DNA of 64,000 nt, from positions 184,795,770 through 184,859,769 of the forward strand of contig NC_081406.1 of assembly GCF_030272615.1 (NCBI RefSeq), read 5' to 3'. Position numbers and translations under genes: made by a program. Below the pieces are notes generated by a model. It saw only the letters and a list, made by a program, of their open reading frames with translations, was not told the origin of the DNA and did not search any database. Positions 1 through 11,669 of this stretch are shown in pieces. The DNA comes from Cryptomeria japonica. Taxonomy: Eukaryota > Streptophyta > Pinopsida > Cupressales > Cupressaceae. Numbering within the stretch: the first letter of the stretch is position 1; every line of letters begins with the position of its first letter.

Positions 1-3000
1 TCATTTCTGAGTTCTAACTATTGAGCCATGAGCTGTTGAAGCTTGGTATAAAAATTCTGAATTGAATTAGGCTTTGTGGTCAACTTAGTTGAGAGATCGG
101 TGATCTCTTTCTCAATTACATCAGTTTTATTCTTGATATCTTTAATGAATAAGGAAAATGTACAAAGTTTCTGAAATAAATAAAGAATATGCTTGAGTTG
201 AGGGGACAACTCAGCAATGAATTTGACAAGCTTAACCTTTCCAATAGCTAGAGCTTTTTGTACTTCTTCTATCATCTTTGCAGTAAGCTCTTTATCTTTT
301 AGTTTGCTCAAGTACTTAGATGCATCAACTCTAGATGTTTCTATTTGAGTAAGGAGTTCATCTAGTTGAATGTGGATGGCTGCATCAATTGACACTGTTG
401 CTGAAGGTAGCATATATTTTAGTAGTGTCTTTACCTTCTGTAGTACTTTATTCTTCTTTTGAATGGCCAATTATTTTTCTTGTTCGGCCTTTGCTTTGCA
501 TAGTTCACTAAAATCAATAAGTGCTTGCCCTTTTAATTTTGAAATATCCACATTGGGCAACACTATCGGTTTAGTTAAATCAACTTTGAAACTATGCTTT
601 CTCACCTTCTTCTCTTTACCTTTGCTTGGTTGTACTAAGACAAGTGCTTGTGAGGCTTGTTGACCCTCAGTAGGTTGCTCATTAGATGCAACACTTTGGT
701 CAGTTCCTGTAGCCGTTGTGGTGTCCTTGGGTGTCTCGGTACTAGGTGTCTCAGCTGCAACATTTTCAGTGCTTGACGATGCTTGAGACATCTGATCTTT
801 AGTTGTATCTTCTACTGCTTCAGACTTGTGACCTTTAGTTCCTTGTTCTATATCCTTAGGAGCTTCGAGAGAGACAGGTTGCTTGACTGATGGATAAGGT
901 TGAACTTGTTCTAAAATAGATTTGCTAGATATAAGTTTTGCATAGGTAGTGCCTTCTATCATTTCCTGCTCCGGTGGTTCTGCATCCATGACATCTTCAT
1001 CAATTTGAATAGTTTCAGCCGGGTCTTGCTCGGTAGCATCAGGACCTTGCTCGGTGACATCAGGATCTTGTTTGGTGACATCAACAATTTCATTTTGAGA
1101 TTTTTCACCGATATCCTTTAGTTTGAATATATCCTACCATTTAGCTTTTGTCTCATTTTCTACATCAATGTATAACCCATTCATCAATTTTAAGGCTCTT
1201 TGTTTGACAAGAAATTTAGAATTGTATGTTGTCAAATGTTCTTTAATTTCTGCGACAGACATATCAGGAAATAGATGGACTAGACTTCTTTCTCTTATTT
1301 GTTTCTCTAAGTCCATTGCATATTTCCATCTGTTATCAATATGTAAGTATAATTCACTTGGAAGTGACTTTACTAGTTCTAATGGAGCTAGCTGAAACTT
1401 TAGAAGTGTGCAAATAACAGCTTCTTCTATTTGTCGCTTCTCATCATTATTCCTACTCTCATACTTGACATATCTAAATCCTGCAAATCCACCATATTCT
1501 TTAAGATTGGCACAAAATTTTTCAACACTATGAATATTTACCTTCTTGCTTTTTACAATCTGAAATTTGTTTGCATCATCGGATTCTGTATCACTAGACT
1601 CTTTTGCCAGAATGAGTCTTCGAGTAGATTTCTTGTAGGTCTTGGTTACCTTGGGTGTAGTAACACTCTTTTGTTTCTTCCTTGGTGATATAGCTGATGC
1701 TCTAGTGCTAGGTCTCTTTGTTGGTGGAGGATCAGTAGGGCCCTTGAAGTGTCCATTTTCTTTCTTTTCAACACTTTACCCTTAGGCAACTCGGTACTTA
1801 ATGTTATTGCTGCCTCTTGAGCTTCTGATTCCTCTTTGGTAATGGCAAGAGTCCCTTTGACAAGTGTAGAGGAGGATTCTTCTTTGTATTTCTTAGATAA
1901 AACCTTTATCATCTTTGTAGCCTTTCTTGTAGCTTTAGGTACTACAATGCTCATTTTTACTTTTTCTTTCACCTCTTCATAAGTTCCATATCTTAGTTTG
2001 GTAGCATGCCTTGGTAATGAAAGATATGCATCAATCTGCTATTGTGTGATATCATAGTCAGTCTCATAACCCATTGGTGGCAAAGATTGAGTCCTTGGTT
2101 CTACAACATTCACATAACAGTAATCGGTGTCTACCTCAAAACATATATCATCCTTATATTTCTCTACCAGTTGTGGTGGAATCCGGTACCTGTTGTGCAT
2201 CTTCTCTTGAAATTTTCTGAAATAGTCATCCATGATATCATTAAAATTATCTCCCAACTTCTTGATAAAATCATTAATTTGATGGGTGATAGGTCAGTGT
2301 AGCTCCCAAACTACTTTACCAACTGAGGGAAAGAACTTCTCCAAGTAGAAAAACATGCATACAAGAAGTGAACCAAACTTCAGTGTGTTTGCTGAGTTGT
2401 TCTTCTTCGGCTTCCTAATTATGTTCAGGTTCTCAAACAAGTTCTTCAGTAGCACTTCACATAAATCTACTTTCATTCCCTTTTTCACTATTTTATAGGC
2501 TAAGTCAACCGCTACACATGGTACACTGTTTTCCTTTGTTGATTGGAAGAAATAGTAACCAATTACTCTAATTGCAAACTTAAGTTTTGCATCAGTGACA
2601 TTGTTCAGTTTCAGTCCTCGGTAATCAGATTCTACTCCGGTTAGACTGATTAACTCCGTCTGTGATATCATTTTCTGTGCTCGTGCATGATCATAGATAG
2701 GATACCTGGTGATCACATGAATGATTTCCCTAGTGATTTTGAATGGTTGCTCCTCTAGCCACATGAAATCATCATGAACTCTGCTTAAAACAAACTTAGC
2801 CCACTCAGGTTTGAACACACGGGGATAGGGTAGGGCTTCAGTTAATCCCTTGATTTTGATATGCTCATACTTGCTATCCATTTTTCCATCAGTACATAGT
2901 TCATCATATTTGTCACTGATCTCAACATGACCGAGTTCTTCAACATGACATTTGGTGAAGAATCTAACATCTTCGACTAACAAGACTCGATCTGGGATGG

Positions 3001-3116
3001 GTGAAAATGCAATTTTGTCATCCAGTTCAGAGGCGACTTTAGGAGTCAAAGAGTACTTTTGTGAGGGCTTCTCCACATTCTTGACAACGACAGGATCTTG
3101 GATCTTGGGCACCATT
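1..3116 (-). pseudogene. Long unrecognised second ORF of retroelement 1 (broken)
   Basis: I do not recognise this gene for certain. The likely start is the ATG at 3116 (reads MVPKIQDP), and the frame continues about 1,030 codons to the window edge with stops near 2294, 2039, 1134, 471 and 18 and one frameshift near 1755. Parts in order: an N-terminal domain of about 275 residues (WLEEQPFKITREII, then a VDLAYKIVKKG helix region and a hydrophobic end), a second acidic-aromatic block (2257-2039), a basic bipartite nuclear-localisation-like stretch (KR...PRKKQK, about 1720-1675), a conserved-looking block (1600-1130), three 7-residue repeats (about 1090-1025), a Thr/Ser/Gln-rich linker (about 990-650) and a C-terminal coiled coil (470 to 18 and beyond). 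The N-terminal layout weakly recalls the putative plant transposon protein domain (PF20167), which is inference only. It lies downstream of gag, where pol would be expected. Confidence 0.6.
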
Positions 3117-3205
3117 GTAGATTTCAGGTAAAAACTTAGCAAACTATCCTTAGGGTTTGACAGTTTACAAAAGGCAAATGCTTTACACTCAGTAGATAAT
3201 AGCAA

Positions 3206-3700
3206 TTTGATAATATCGGAAAACCAACTTAACAGTGATGAGATTTGTGTAAATACCTTGAATTCACTTTGAATGAAGTTTGATTGCCTTGATTCGCTCT
3301 GCTCTGCTCTCTTGAAAACTTGGTGAATGAAAATGACCGTGAAAATACCTTTCAGTACACAAAATTCCTTCTCGGGCTTCGTGCGGGTTTGGTCAAGACA
3401 TTAAATGCACTCGGTTCACCTTTAACCGATTTACTTCTTTTTTTCGTTTTAACCGAGTAACCAAATTTCCTTCATTTATCGATTTGACAGGCTTCCTGTA
3501 TTCACCGACTTGATAGGTTTCCTGTAAAGTGCTTTTGATAGGATTCCAAACCTACTAATGCATCTTAACTATGCATATTTTGAATTTAGTACATAATAGA
3601 ATAGGAACTGTTATGATTTTAACCTTTAGAGAATGCAGTCCCTTCATACCTTTTCTAATTAATTTGGAATAGGTGCACCTAACTCAGTAGGTAAGGTGCT
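3206..3700. other. Spacer between gag and second ORF of retroelement 1
   Basis: No coding frame is recognised here. The stretch is rich in CGGTT/ACCGAG-type words (for example around 3408-3460 and 3500), which also occur in this element's LTR (5620-6010) and gag. That shared vocabulary supports gag, spacer and second ORF being one element. Confidence 0.4.
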
Positions 3701-5030
3701 TTCTTCATCTGACATGATTTCCTTCTTTTTCTAAATCATCTTAAATTTTTCTTTTATCTCTTTAGTGTCTCTTCTAGGTTGATCTCTGCAATCTCTAGCT
3801 AAATGTCCAACTTTGTGACAATGAAAATAAGCCATTCCAAGATTTCTCCATGATCTTTAGTTGTTCATTCCAAACCTTATAAAATAGTTGGCACTTATAT
3901 GTCCATATCTTACACAACATTCACACCATATCCTTGTATTGTAATCCCATGGTACTGCTACATATTGTTGGTAAGGATCTGTGTGAGTTCGGTTACCTCT
4001 AGTGTTTGCTCGGTGAGAAGACCACCTGTAGTTCTTTTGCTTAAGCCAGCACTTCTCGGTACCATGTCCATATCTATTGTAGTTTCTACAAAACCCTTTG
4101 AATTTTGCCTTCTGATAGTTGTTAATAGACATTGTCTTCATTGATTAGATGTGTGACCATATTTATTGCAATTGTAACAATATCCATTCAACTTAGTGAT
4201 ATTTGGTTGCTTACCTTTTCTAATCTAGCATATGTTGGCAGTATGACCTTGATTTCCATAGTAGTAGCATATAGGCTTCTTCCTTTTGATGTTATTTCCA
4301 ACTTTCTTTGATGATTCTCCTCTCTTGGTAGTATGAATTCCTTTTTTGGTAGATTCTTTTCCTTTGTAACCAAGTCCTGCATCTTTGTTAGGTCTTCTTG
4401 TATTCAGTTGCTCATCCAACATCTTTGATGCTTCATAACTCTTATTCAATGTTTCTTTTGATTTCTTCTCTATTTCAAGTTCATCAGTCAATCTTGATAC
4501 TTCAAGTTTCAATGCTTGATTTTCATCATTCTTTAGAATTGCTTCATGATGTGCATAACCTAGTTGGTTTGTCATATTTTGTTGAATCCCAGTTAACCTT
4601 ATGATTTCATCATTCTTATCAGATACTAAGACTTCAAGTTGTTGTTTCTCTCTCTGTAGATCTCTTACTTTATCCTCAACTATGCTTAATGCATCTAGAT
4701 TTTCAATCATCTGTGTACTAAAATGTTCATGTTCTCTTTTCATTGCTTTTAGTTGATCAACCAATGTTTTCTTCTTTTCTTTCAATACTCCAATCATTTC
4801 TTCAGTCTCTTCAGATATACTATTCTCAAATGATGTTTCAATTTGTTCCACTAACTCTTGAGAATCCTGTAAGTGATCAGATAATCTTCTTCTTACTTTT
4901 AGAGATTTTTGCATTTGCCTTTGCATGTCTACAATCACTTGATTTGCATGATCCAGCTCTTCTTGCAGATACACAATCCTCCGAGATTGTTAATAGCCTT
5001 CCATTGATAAGATCATTCTCTTTAGGTAGT
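3700..5030 (-). pseudogene. gag: gag-like protein: coiled coil plus tandem CCHC zinc knuckles (broken)
   Basis: The frame reads from just after the PBS: MILSMEGY, a stop, then a heptad-rich coiled coil of about 190 residues (4974 to about 4390, LQEELDHANQ onward). A Lys/Ser-rich linker and a row of CX2CX4HX4C nucleic-acid-binding knuckles follow at about 4269-4228 (CYYYGNQGHTANIC), 4179-4138, 4095-4050 (CRNYNRYGHGTEKC), 3930-3885 (CECCVRYGHISANY) and 3835-3775 (YFHCHKVGHLARDC). Most knuckles have lost one Cys, often to Tyr. A frameshift separates the first knuckle from the later ones, and a stop replaces the last Cys of the second. The end reads KEIMSDEESTLPTELGAPIP (about 3725-3665). Several knuckles in a row are known in some plant Copia gag proteins. 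Confidence 0.7.
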
Positions 5031-5052
5031 TAAACACTTTTCCAAGATTGAA

Positions 5053-5064
5053 GCTCTGATACCA
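5053..5064 (-). other. Primer binding site, initiator Met tRNA
   Basis: The minus strand reads TGGTATCAGAGC, the standard plant retrotransposon site complementary to the 3' end of initiator methionine tRNA, two bases inside the LTR end (CCTAACA|AT). It fixes the element's direction as minus. Confidence 0.9.
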
Positions 5065-5066
5065 AT

Positions 5067-6225
5067 TGTTAGGCCCAATATGGAAAGCTAATGTACTAAG
5101 AGGGGAGGGGTGAATTAGTACTTCAAAATTTTGCTTGAATAATAACTTTGCTGTTATGCATAAATAGAATAGTGTAGTAACATAAAATAAAGTTTAAACA
5201 AACAGATAACAATCATACATGATTCACTCCATAACACATATATTTTGGTTACGCAGAAACTCTTGGTTAGAGAGAAAAATTACAATGGGGATGGCACCCA
5301 CAACTTCACTACTACAATAATAAAGAATGCTCAGTTAGAGCTACATTTAGCTATTTCTGATAGCTTACCCTGTTAGGAGTAACAAGATTAGTTAGATCTA
5401 CCTTGCTAAAGGATTTTACAACATTTATTCTAAATGTTGCACCTGGTTAGAGGCTTTACAATTTATATACTTGGTTAGAGTCTTTTACCCTGTTAAAGGT
5501 TTCTCTTTCAACTTCTCAATATTATAATAAAATCATTACAAATATCTACAACTTTACATCTAAAATGTTAAAGTAGATTCTATGTGCTTAGAATAGATTA
5601 CCTTGCTTATAGCATACCTCGGTAACCCTTATAGTAACTCAGTAAACCCTTCCGTTTACTCTGTTCTTTGACTGTTCTTTGAAAACCTTCTCGGTGACCT
5701 CTGTGTCTCTGTAACAGTCTTCCTTCATTCATACATGCACACACCTTGCTCTTAACTCATGTTGTATAAATAGATTTCTTAAAACGACAATCCAATTCAT
5801 TGCTTCGATCTTACAAACAAGATTCGTCGAATGAATAACTAATCAAAATATTTCATTGGTTAGATTGACCTCGCAATCATACACAATCTTCTAGTGTAAT
5901 TTCCAATGTAATAACGGTTAGATGTGCCTCGATTTTGTAACACGTTTTCATATGCATGTCTAGGTTCAATGTATCTGGTAACATGTTTCACTCGGTGAAT
6001 ATCAACTCGGTTTGTTAACTTTACTGCTCGGTAGCCATAAAAAGATACTCGATAGACAGCTGAATGTATACTGCGTTCTGTGACTGCTTTCCTCTGTAAC
6101 CGACTAGACTATGCATACGGACTTCTTTGTTTATACCAACTGCATGATTCAGTAGTGCTAACTGACTAGAATATATAGTATGACTTTGAATATAAAAACT
6201 AATGACAACTTGATAAGTAGTAACA
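5067..6225 (-). repeat. 5' LTR of minus-strand retroelement 1
   Basis: The plus strand begins TGTTAGGCCC directly beside the PBS and ends GTAACA next to the Copia A sequence, so both ends fit TG...CA (1,159 bp). It contains the phrase AGGGGAGGGGTGAATTAGTA near its U5 end. Comparable GAGGG(G)TGAATCA phrases occur at 13305 and 46530, at the equivalent end of other LTRs here. The second LTR of this element is outside the window. Confidence 0.75.
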
Positions 6226-6230
6226 GTATC

Positions 6231-8160
6231 TTCATCAGCTACAGTTATGGTGTGAGTGGATACAAGCTTTGGGACACTGTTGCACAAAAGGTAATTCCTA
6301 GTAGAAGTGTTATTTTTAGAGAAATTGTCTCTTTTTGTTACATTGCAGCTAGAACAAACTAAGAAGGAAGATATGATTCAATTCCCTTCTACACCTGAGA
6401 GAGTTCAATCAAGAGCCTTTGATAGGCAAGATGCTAAGGAGAGCTCATCTAGCCCTGAATCTTTAGAAGAGGAGGAAGAACCTCCAACTCAGCTTGTTCG
6501 AAAGTATAAAAGACATAGACAACCACCTGAAAGATACTCACCTAATGATTGGAGATGTATTTTTTCTTTGAATACTAGTGTGGATGAGCCTAGATCTATA
6601 GAAGAGGAATTAGGTATGAATGATGCAGAATCCTGGAAGATTTTTATAGAAGAAGAAGTGACGACTGTGAAGAAGAAGAATAATACATGAGATCTTATAC
6701 CATTTCTTGAAGGATATAAATTTTTTGGCTGTCAATGGGTGTTCAAGAAAAAGGTCGGTTCCGATGGAAACATTGAGAATTATAAAGCAAGTTTGGCTAC
6801 AAAAGGATACTCTCAGGTTGACGTTATTGACTATGGTGAGATATTTTCTCCTGTTGCAAAAATGACATTCATTAGAATTTTTATTTGTATTGTTGCTACT
6901 TATGATTTCATGGTTGAGAAAATGGATGTGAAAACTACTTTCCTTTATGGTGATTTGGAGGAGGATATTTATACGACACAACCAGAGAACTATGTGGTGA
7001 AAGGTAAAAGTAATTTGGTTTGTAAATTAAAGAAATCTTTGTATGGCCTCAAACATAGTCCTACGATGTGGTACCAGAAATTTGATACATATGTGTTGAA
7101 TTTGGCATTTGAGCATTCTGAATTAGATCACAATATCTATTATAGATCTGATGGTGATCATTTCCTGTACATTGCATTGTATGTTGATGATATGTTATTG
7201 ATTGCTAAAGGGAAAGGTATTATTTCAGAACTAAAGTCTCATCTTGCTGCTAAATTTGAAATGAAAGATCTTGGTGTAGAAAAACACATTCTTGGGATGA
7301 AAATTAGAAGAGATAGAGTTAACAAAAAGCTATGGCTAGGGTAGAGTAAGTATGTTTTGCGGAGGTTTAACATGTAGGATTGTAGACCACTATGTGTTCC
7401 TTTTGTAGTTGGAATGAAATTTTCTACTTCAGATTGTCTTACATCCCCATCAAAGATGGAAAACATGGGTAAAGTGCCTTACCAGAGTGCAGTTGTAAGT
7501 TTGATGTATGCTATGGTGTGTGCAAGACCAGACACTGCCCAAGTAGTGGGATTTCTTTCCATATATATGTCTAATCCTGGTAGAGTTCATTGAGATGCAT
7601 TCAAAAGAGACTTCAGATATTCAAAGGGATCCTTAGAGTATTCTTTGTGTTATCATGGTACTTTGGTTGGAGACATGAATTCCCTTGATATTCATGGTTA
7701 TGTGGATTCAGACTGGGAAGGTGATATTGATAGTAGATGATCCACTAGTGCTTATGTATTTACTTAATTTGGTGGTGCAATTAATTGGATGAGTAAGCGA
7801 CAGGCTATAGTTGCCTTATCCACCACTGAAGCAGAGTATCTGGCAGCTACTCATTCATGTAAAGAAGTCATTTATCTTAAGAAACTTTGTTCAGATATAG
7901 GAATAAAGCAGGGTACATTGACAGTTTATTGTGATAGTCGAAGTGCAATCTGCCTAGCTAAGAAGATAACATTTCTTGCCCAGACCAAGCACATTGACAT
8001 TCAATATAGTTTTGTTAGATATATGGTAGAAGATGGTATGGTGAAGCTAGTTAAGGTAGAGACTTCGATGAATGTTGCAGATGCTTTAACTAAGTTTGTG
8101 AGAACAGATACATTCAGCTGGTATTCAGAGACTATGCACCTAATAGCCCCTAGCAATTGA
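6231..8160 (+). pseudogene. pol: Copia copy A: end of integrase, RT and RNase H (broken)
   Basis: The 5' part is missing, cut by retroelement 1. What remains starts in the integrase C-terminal region (ISYSYG.SGYKLWD), then an acidic, Ser/Glu/Pro-rich linker, the copia-type RT (FGCQWVFKKKVGSDGN, MDVKTTFLYGDLEEDIY, the catalytic YVDD at 7180-7191) and RNase H (VDSDWEGD, STTEAEY at about 7819-7839, YCDSRSA near 7927). The last codons read LIAPSN before a stop at 8160, and copy C ends almost the same way. Stops occur at 6688, 7342, 7376, 7591, 7738 and 7767 and there are frame changes, so it cannot make Pol. Confidence 0.9.
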
Positions 8161-8214
8161 TTTATTGTGTTGATACTCCCTTTCCTCTTGTAATATGTTT
8201 GATAAGTGGGACAA

Positions 8215-9073
8215 TTTTGGGAAAATGTAGTCTCAACCTTTAAATTACACAAGGTTACTATTTATAGTAAGTTTTCATTTGGGTACGAAATAGTGAGAAA
8301 TTCTCCCTGAAGCTTTTGGTTGGCTAGATAAGCATTCTAGTAAAGTTACGTTGAAAGATCACTGCTATTATTAATGTTTACATTTAATTTTGAGGACTTT
8401 AGAGGCCCAAAATTGCCCTAAAAAATGGGCATAATGGCATAGCCGCTTACGAGGCAATAGAATACTTTGTGAGCTTTTTGATGCTTCAAACGGTTTGTCA
8501 ATAAGACACATGATTCTCAAGGTATGGTCTCTAGAAGTTTGTACTCCTCAAATAAGAAATATAAAATATATCAGACACAATCAAGATGTAAAAGGGAGGG
8601 ACATGTGTTGATACATGTTTTAACACATCATAGGACATCTAGAAGGGAGATAAGGTTGGCTCTAATTTATTGGGTGGTTTTAGCCCATGGTTTTGTCATA
8701 CCATTTGATAGTTTCTTGTATTGTACATCTTATATATGAGGTACGTGAGATAGAGGTTGTGTGTAAGAGTCTTATGGTGATTAAGTTACCTCTGAGTCTC
8801 TGATTAGTAGTACTCCTGTGAAGAGCTTTCTGTGCAAGTATTTTGTAATATGTTCTTGATTATAATAATATATTTAGCTGCTTTTCGAGTGTGGGGTTTT
8901 TCTCTCAAAAGAGTTTTCCCCACGTAAATCACTGAGTTACTATGTTGTGGTATGTATGATAATTTTTGTTATTTCTATTTTCTATAACTGCTATAATGAT
9001 TTGTAAATGTATATGCATTATCTTCCTCTCAACGTTAGTGTAGAAATTTGTTCTTCTACTTAACTTCCTTACA
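8215..9073 (+). repeat. LTR shared by Copia copies A and B
   Basis: The 859-bp LTR follows a purine-rich tract (AAGTGGGACAA, 8204-8214) at the end of copy A and is followed at once by the PBS and gag of copy B. It therefore serves as the 3' LTR of A and the 5' LTR of B. The start TTTTGGGAAAAT matches TGTTGGGAAAAT at 15006, and the end CTTCCTTACA matches 15902, 12486 and 37338. Confidence 0.85.
8731..8740 (+). promoter_or_regulatory. Candidate TATA box in Copia LTR
   Basis: TATATATGAG is kept at the same place in other LTR copies: 12139-12148, 37000-37009 and, as TATTTATGAG, 15562-15571. Its position in the second half of the LTR suits a U3 promoter. This rests on conservation and consensus only. 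Confidence 0.5.
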
Positions 9074-9075
9074 AG

Positions 9076-9087
9076 TGGTATCAGAGT
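9076..9087 (+). other. Primer binding site of Copia copy B
   Basis: TGGTATCAGAGT lies two bases after the LTR end. It differs from the initiator Met tRNA complement TGGTATCAGAGC at the last base. Confidence 0.85.
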
Positions 9088-9194
9088 CTGATCACCTTTT
9101 GTTTCAGTTATGGGTTGGGTTTCTTGAACTAATCTAGATTTGGGTGGGAGCTTATGCAAAAGACACTTTTTGATCTTGTTGCAGGAATTTTCAG

Positions 9195-11668
9195 ATGGAA
9201 ATTTTGTTAGGGAGAATAGAGGTGGAGAAATTCAATAGTTGTAATTTTGAGATGTGGAAGTTGAAGATGGAAGATCTGCTAACAGATCAAGATCTGTGGG
9301 ATGTTGTTGATGCGAATGTCTCAAGACCTCCAAATCCTACTGCGGTTGCTTAGTATGATATTATGGACTGAAAAGATAAGGGTCTAATCATATTGTGTTT
9401 GACAAACTTTGTTCTAATCAATGTTCACAAAGAGAACACTAAAAAGAAGTTATGGACTAAGCTTGGTGAGATGTATCAAGCCAAATCCTTATTAAATCAG
9501 ATTTTCTTGAGGAAGAAATTATATTCCTTGAAGATGGAAGAGGGTGGATGAATTGCATATCACATGGAAGCATTTAATATGTTGATGGCTCAATTGGTAT
9601 TTGTTGGTGTTAAAATGGATGAAGAGGAGAAATGTCAGATCATGCTTTGTTCTTTGATGGATTCGTGGGATTCTCTTGTTATGGCTATAGGTAGTACTTT
9701 TGTTGTTTTGAAGTTTGAAGATGTGGTGGGTTCCTTACTTGGTGAAGAGATTCAAAGGAAGGTATCAATTAATTCGAAGGAATCCCTAACTATTTGTGGA
9801 AGACCTAAGAAAAAAGACAAGAAGAATGAGAAGCGTAATAAGTCCAAATCCAAATAGAGATCCAAATCTCCTGGAAAGTCCAAAGCCATATGCTAGAATT
9901 TTGGTAAACAAGGTCACATCCATAAGGATTGAAAAGAAGCAAAAAAGAAGAAATAGAAGAAGTTTGATTTTGATTCTAAGTTCAAGAAGTAAGATGGTGA
10001 TGCATTCATTGCAGTTTTGGCTACTCATGTAGGTAATGATGCATGGTTAATTAACTCTGGTGCATCTTTTCATATGACTTCCAATAAAGATTGGCTTTCT
10101 GAATATGAAGAATTTAAAGGAGGCAAGGGGTACTTGGGGTGATGATTCACATTTAGACATTGTTGGTTGAGGTGAAGTTAGGACCAGGTTTCTTGATGGT
10201 AGAATAAAAAGGATTAGCCGTGTGCTACATATCCCTAGTTTAAAATGAAATTTATTATCAGTGAGAAAACTCATAGATGCAGGTGTGCAAGTAGTCTTTT
10301 TTAATGCATTATGTAAGATGATTAAGGTTTCTATTGTTATTGCTAGAGTTATCAGGTTCGACACTTTGTATAAGCTAGAGGCATACAATGTTGAGTGTAA
10401 TACCACTTCTGTAAAAAGTAAATTTGTGGATACTTCATCAGAAGATTTGAGGGCTTAAATTTGAGTAGATGGACATCATTTTTGGGTACCTAAGGGCACT
10501 CTTTCTTATAAAGACAAGTTACCTTGAGAGAAGACTATGTTATGGCACCAAAGACCTAGCCACATTGTAGAAAAGAATCTGAGGACCTTGAAAATTAAAA
10601 ACTGTGTTGAAGATTTGAATGATTGTAATCTTGAGTTTGATTTCTGTGAGCATTGCCTTTATGGAAAGCGAAACCATGTTCAATTTTACTTGATTTATCA
10701 TTAATGTTGTGGTGTTTTGGATCTTATTCATTCTGATGTGTTTGGTCTTGTAGATGTTCATTCAATTGGAAAATCCACATATTATGTTTCATTTATTGAT
10801 GATTTTAGTGGAAGGACATGGGTATACTTTCTAAAGATTAAATATAAAGTTTTTAGTCATTTTAAATAATTTAAAGAAATGGTTGAGTTGTAGACTAGAA
10901 AGAAAATTAAATGTTTGAGGATTGATAATGGCAATGAAATTTTCTTTAATGATTTTGATATATTCTATAAAGATTGTGGTATTAAAAGACATAAGACAAA
11001 TTTATATTCTTCACAATAGAATAGAGTTGTAGAAAGAATGAACATGACACTAATAGAGAAGGCTAGGAGTATGTTGAGTGGTGCTAGTCTAGAATTAAAG
11101 TTTTGGGCTGAAGTTATTGCCATTTCTTGCTACCTGATTAACAAGTCTCCTACATCAACTCTCATTGATAAAATACCCATGGAAGCATGGTCACGTCGCA
11201 AGCCTTCATTGAGACATATTAGAGTTTTTGGCTGTGAGGCATATGCACATGTGCCAAAGGAGAAGTGAACAAAGTTGGAGAAAAAGGTTGTGAAATGTAT
11301 CTTCATCAGCTATAGTTATGGTTTGAAAGGATACAAGCTTTGGGACCTTGTTGCACAAAAGGTAATTCATAGTAGAAGTGTTATTTTTAGAGAAATTAAG
11401 CCTCCTTTTGTTAAATTTCATTCAAAACAAACTAAGAAGGAATATATGATTCAATTCCCTTCTACACCTAAGAGAGTTGAATCGAGACCCCTTGATAGGC
11501 AAGACGCTGAGGAGAGCTCATCTAGCTCTAAATCTTTAGAATAGGAGGAAGAACCTCCAACTCAGCTTATTCAAAGGTCCACAAGAGATAGACAACCACC
11601 TAAAAGGTATTCACCTAATGATAGGAGATTTAGTTTTTCTTTGAATACTAATGCGAATGAGCCTAAAT
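9195..11668 (+). pseudogene. gag-pol: Copia copy B: gag, protease and integrase; RT and RNase H deleted
   Basis: Gag starts MEILLGRIEVEKFNS (9195) and has the copia UBN2-type core (LWTKLGEMYQ, MEAFNMLMAQ). The knuckle is broken (IC.NFGKQGHIHKD). The protease signature reads INSGAS (Asn codon 10053-10055) instead of DSGAS, which removes the catalytic Asp. Pre-integrase and integrase follow (MLWHQRPSHI, CEHCLYGK, IHSDVFG, SGRTWVYF, ERMNMTLIEKARSMLSG), then the GYKLWDLVAQ region and the linker, ending at NEPKS. There the sequence jumps into the LTR, so RT and RNase H are gone. Many stops and frameshifts are present. Confidence 0.9.
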
Positions 11669-11669
11669 C

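Larger units (their letters stand above)
1..6225 (-). mobile_element. Minus-strand LTR retroelement 1 (partial, unusual second ORF)
   Basis: Read on the minus strand the order is LTR (6225 to 5067), PBS, coiled-coil gag with zinc knuckles, a spacer, then a long degenerate frame that runs off the left edge. The LTR ends in TG/CA. The sequence just right of it, GTATC (6226-6230), continues straight into Copia copy A, and the same GTATC is present at the matching place in copy B (around 11297). The element therefore appears to have inserted into Copia A, and the other half of A and the second TSD should lie beyond base 1. No protease, integrase or RT is visible in the part shown, which suggests a non-autonomous element, but its 3' end is outside the window. 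Confidence 0.7.
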
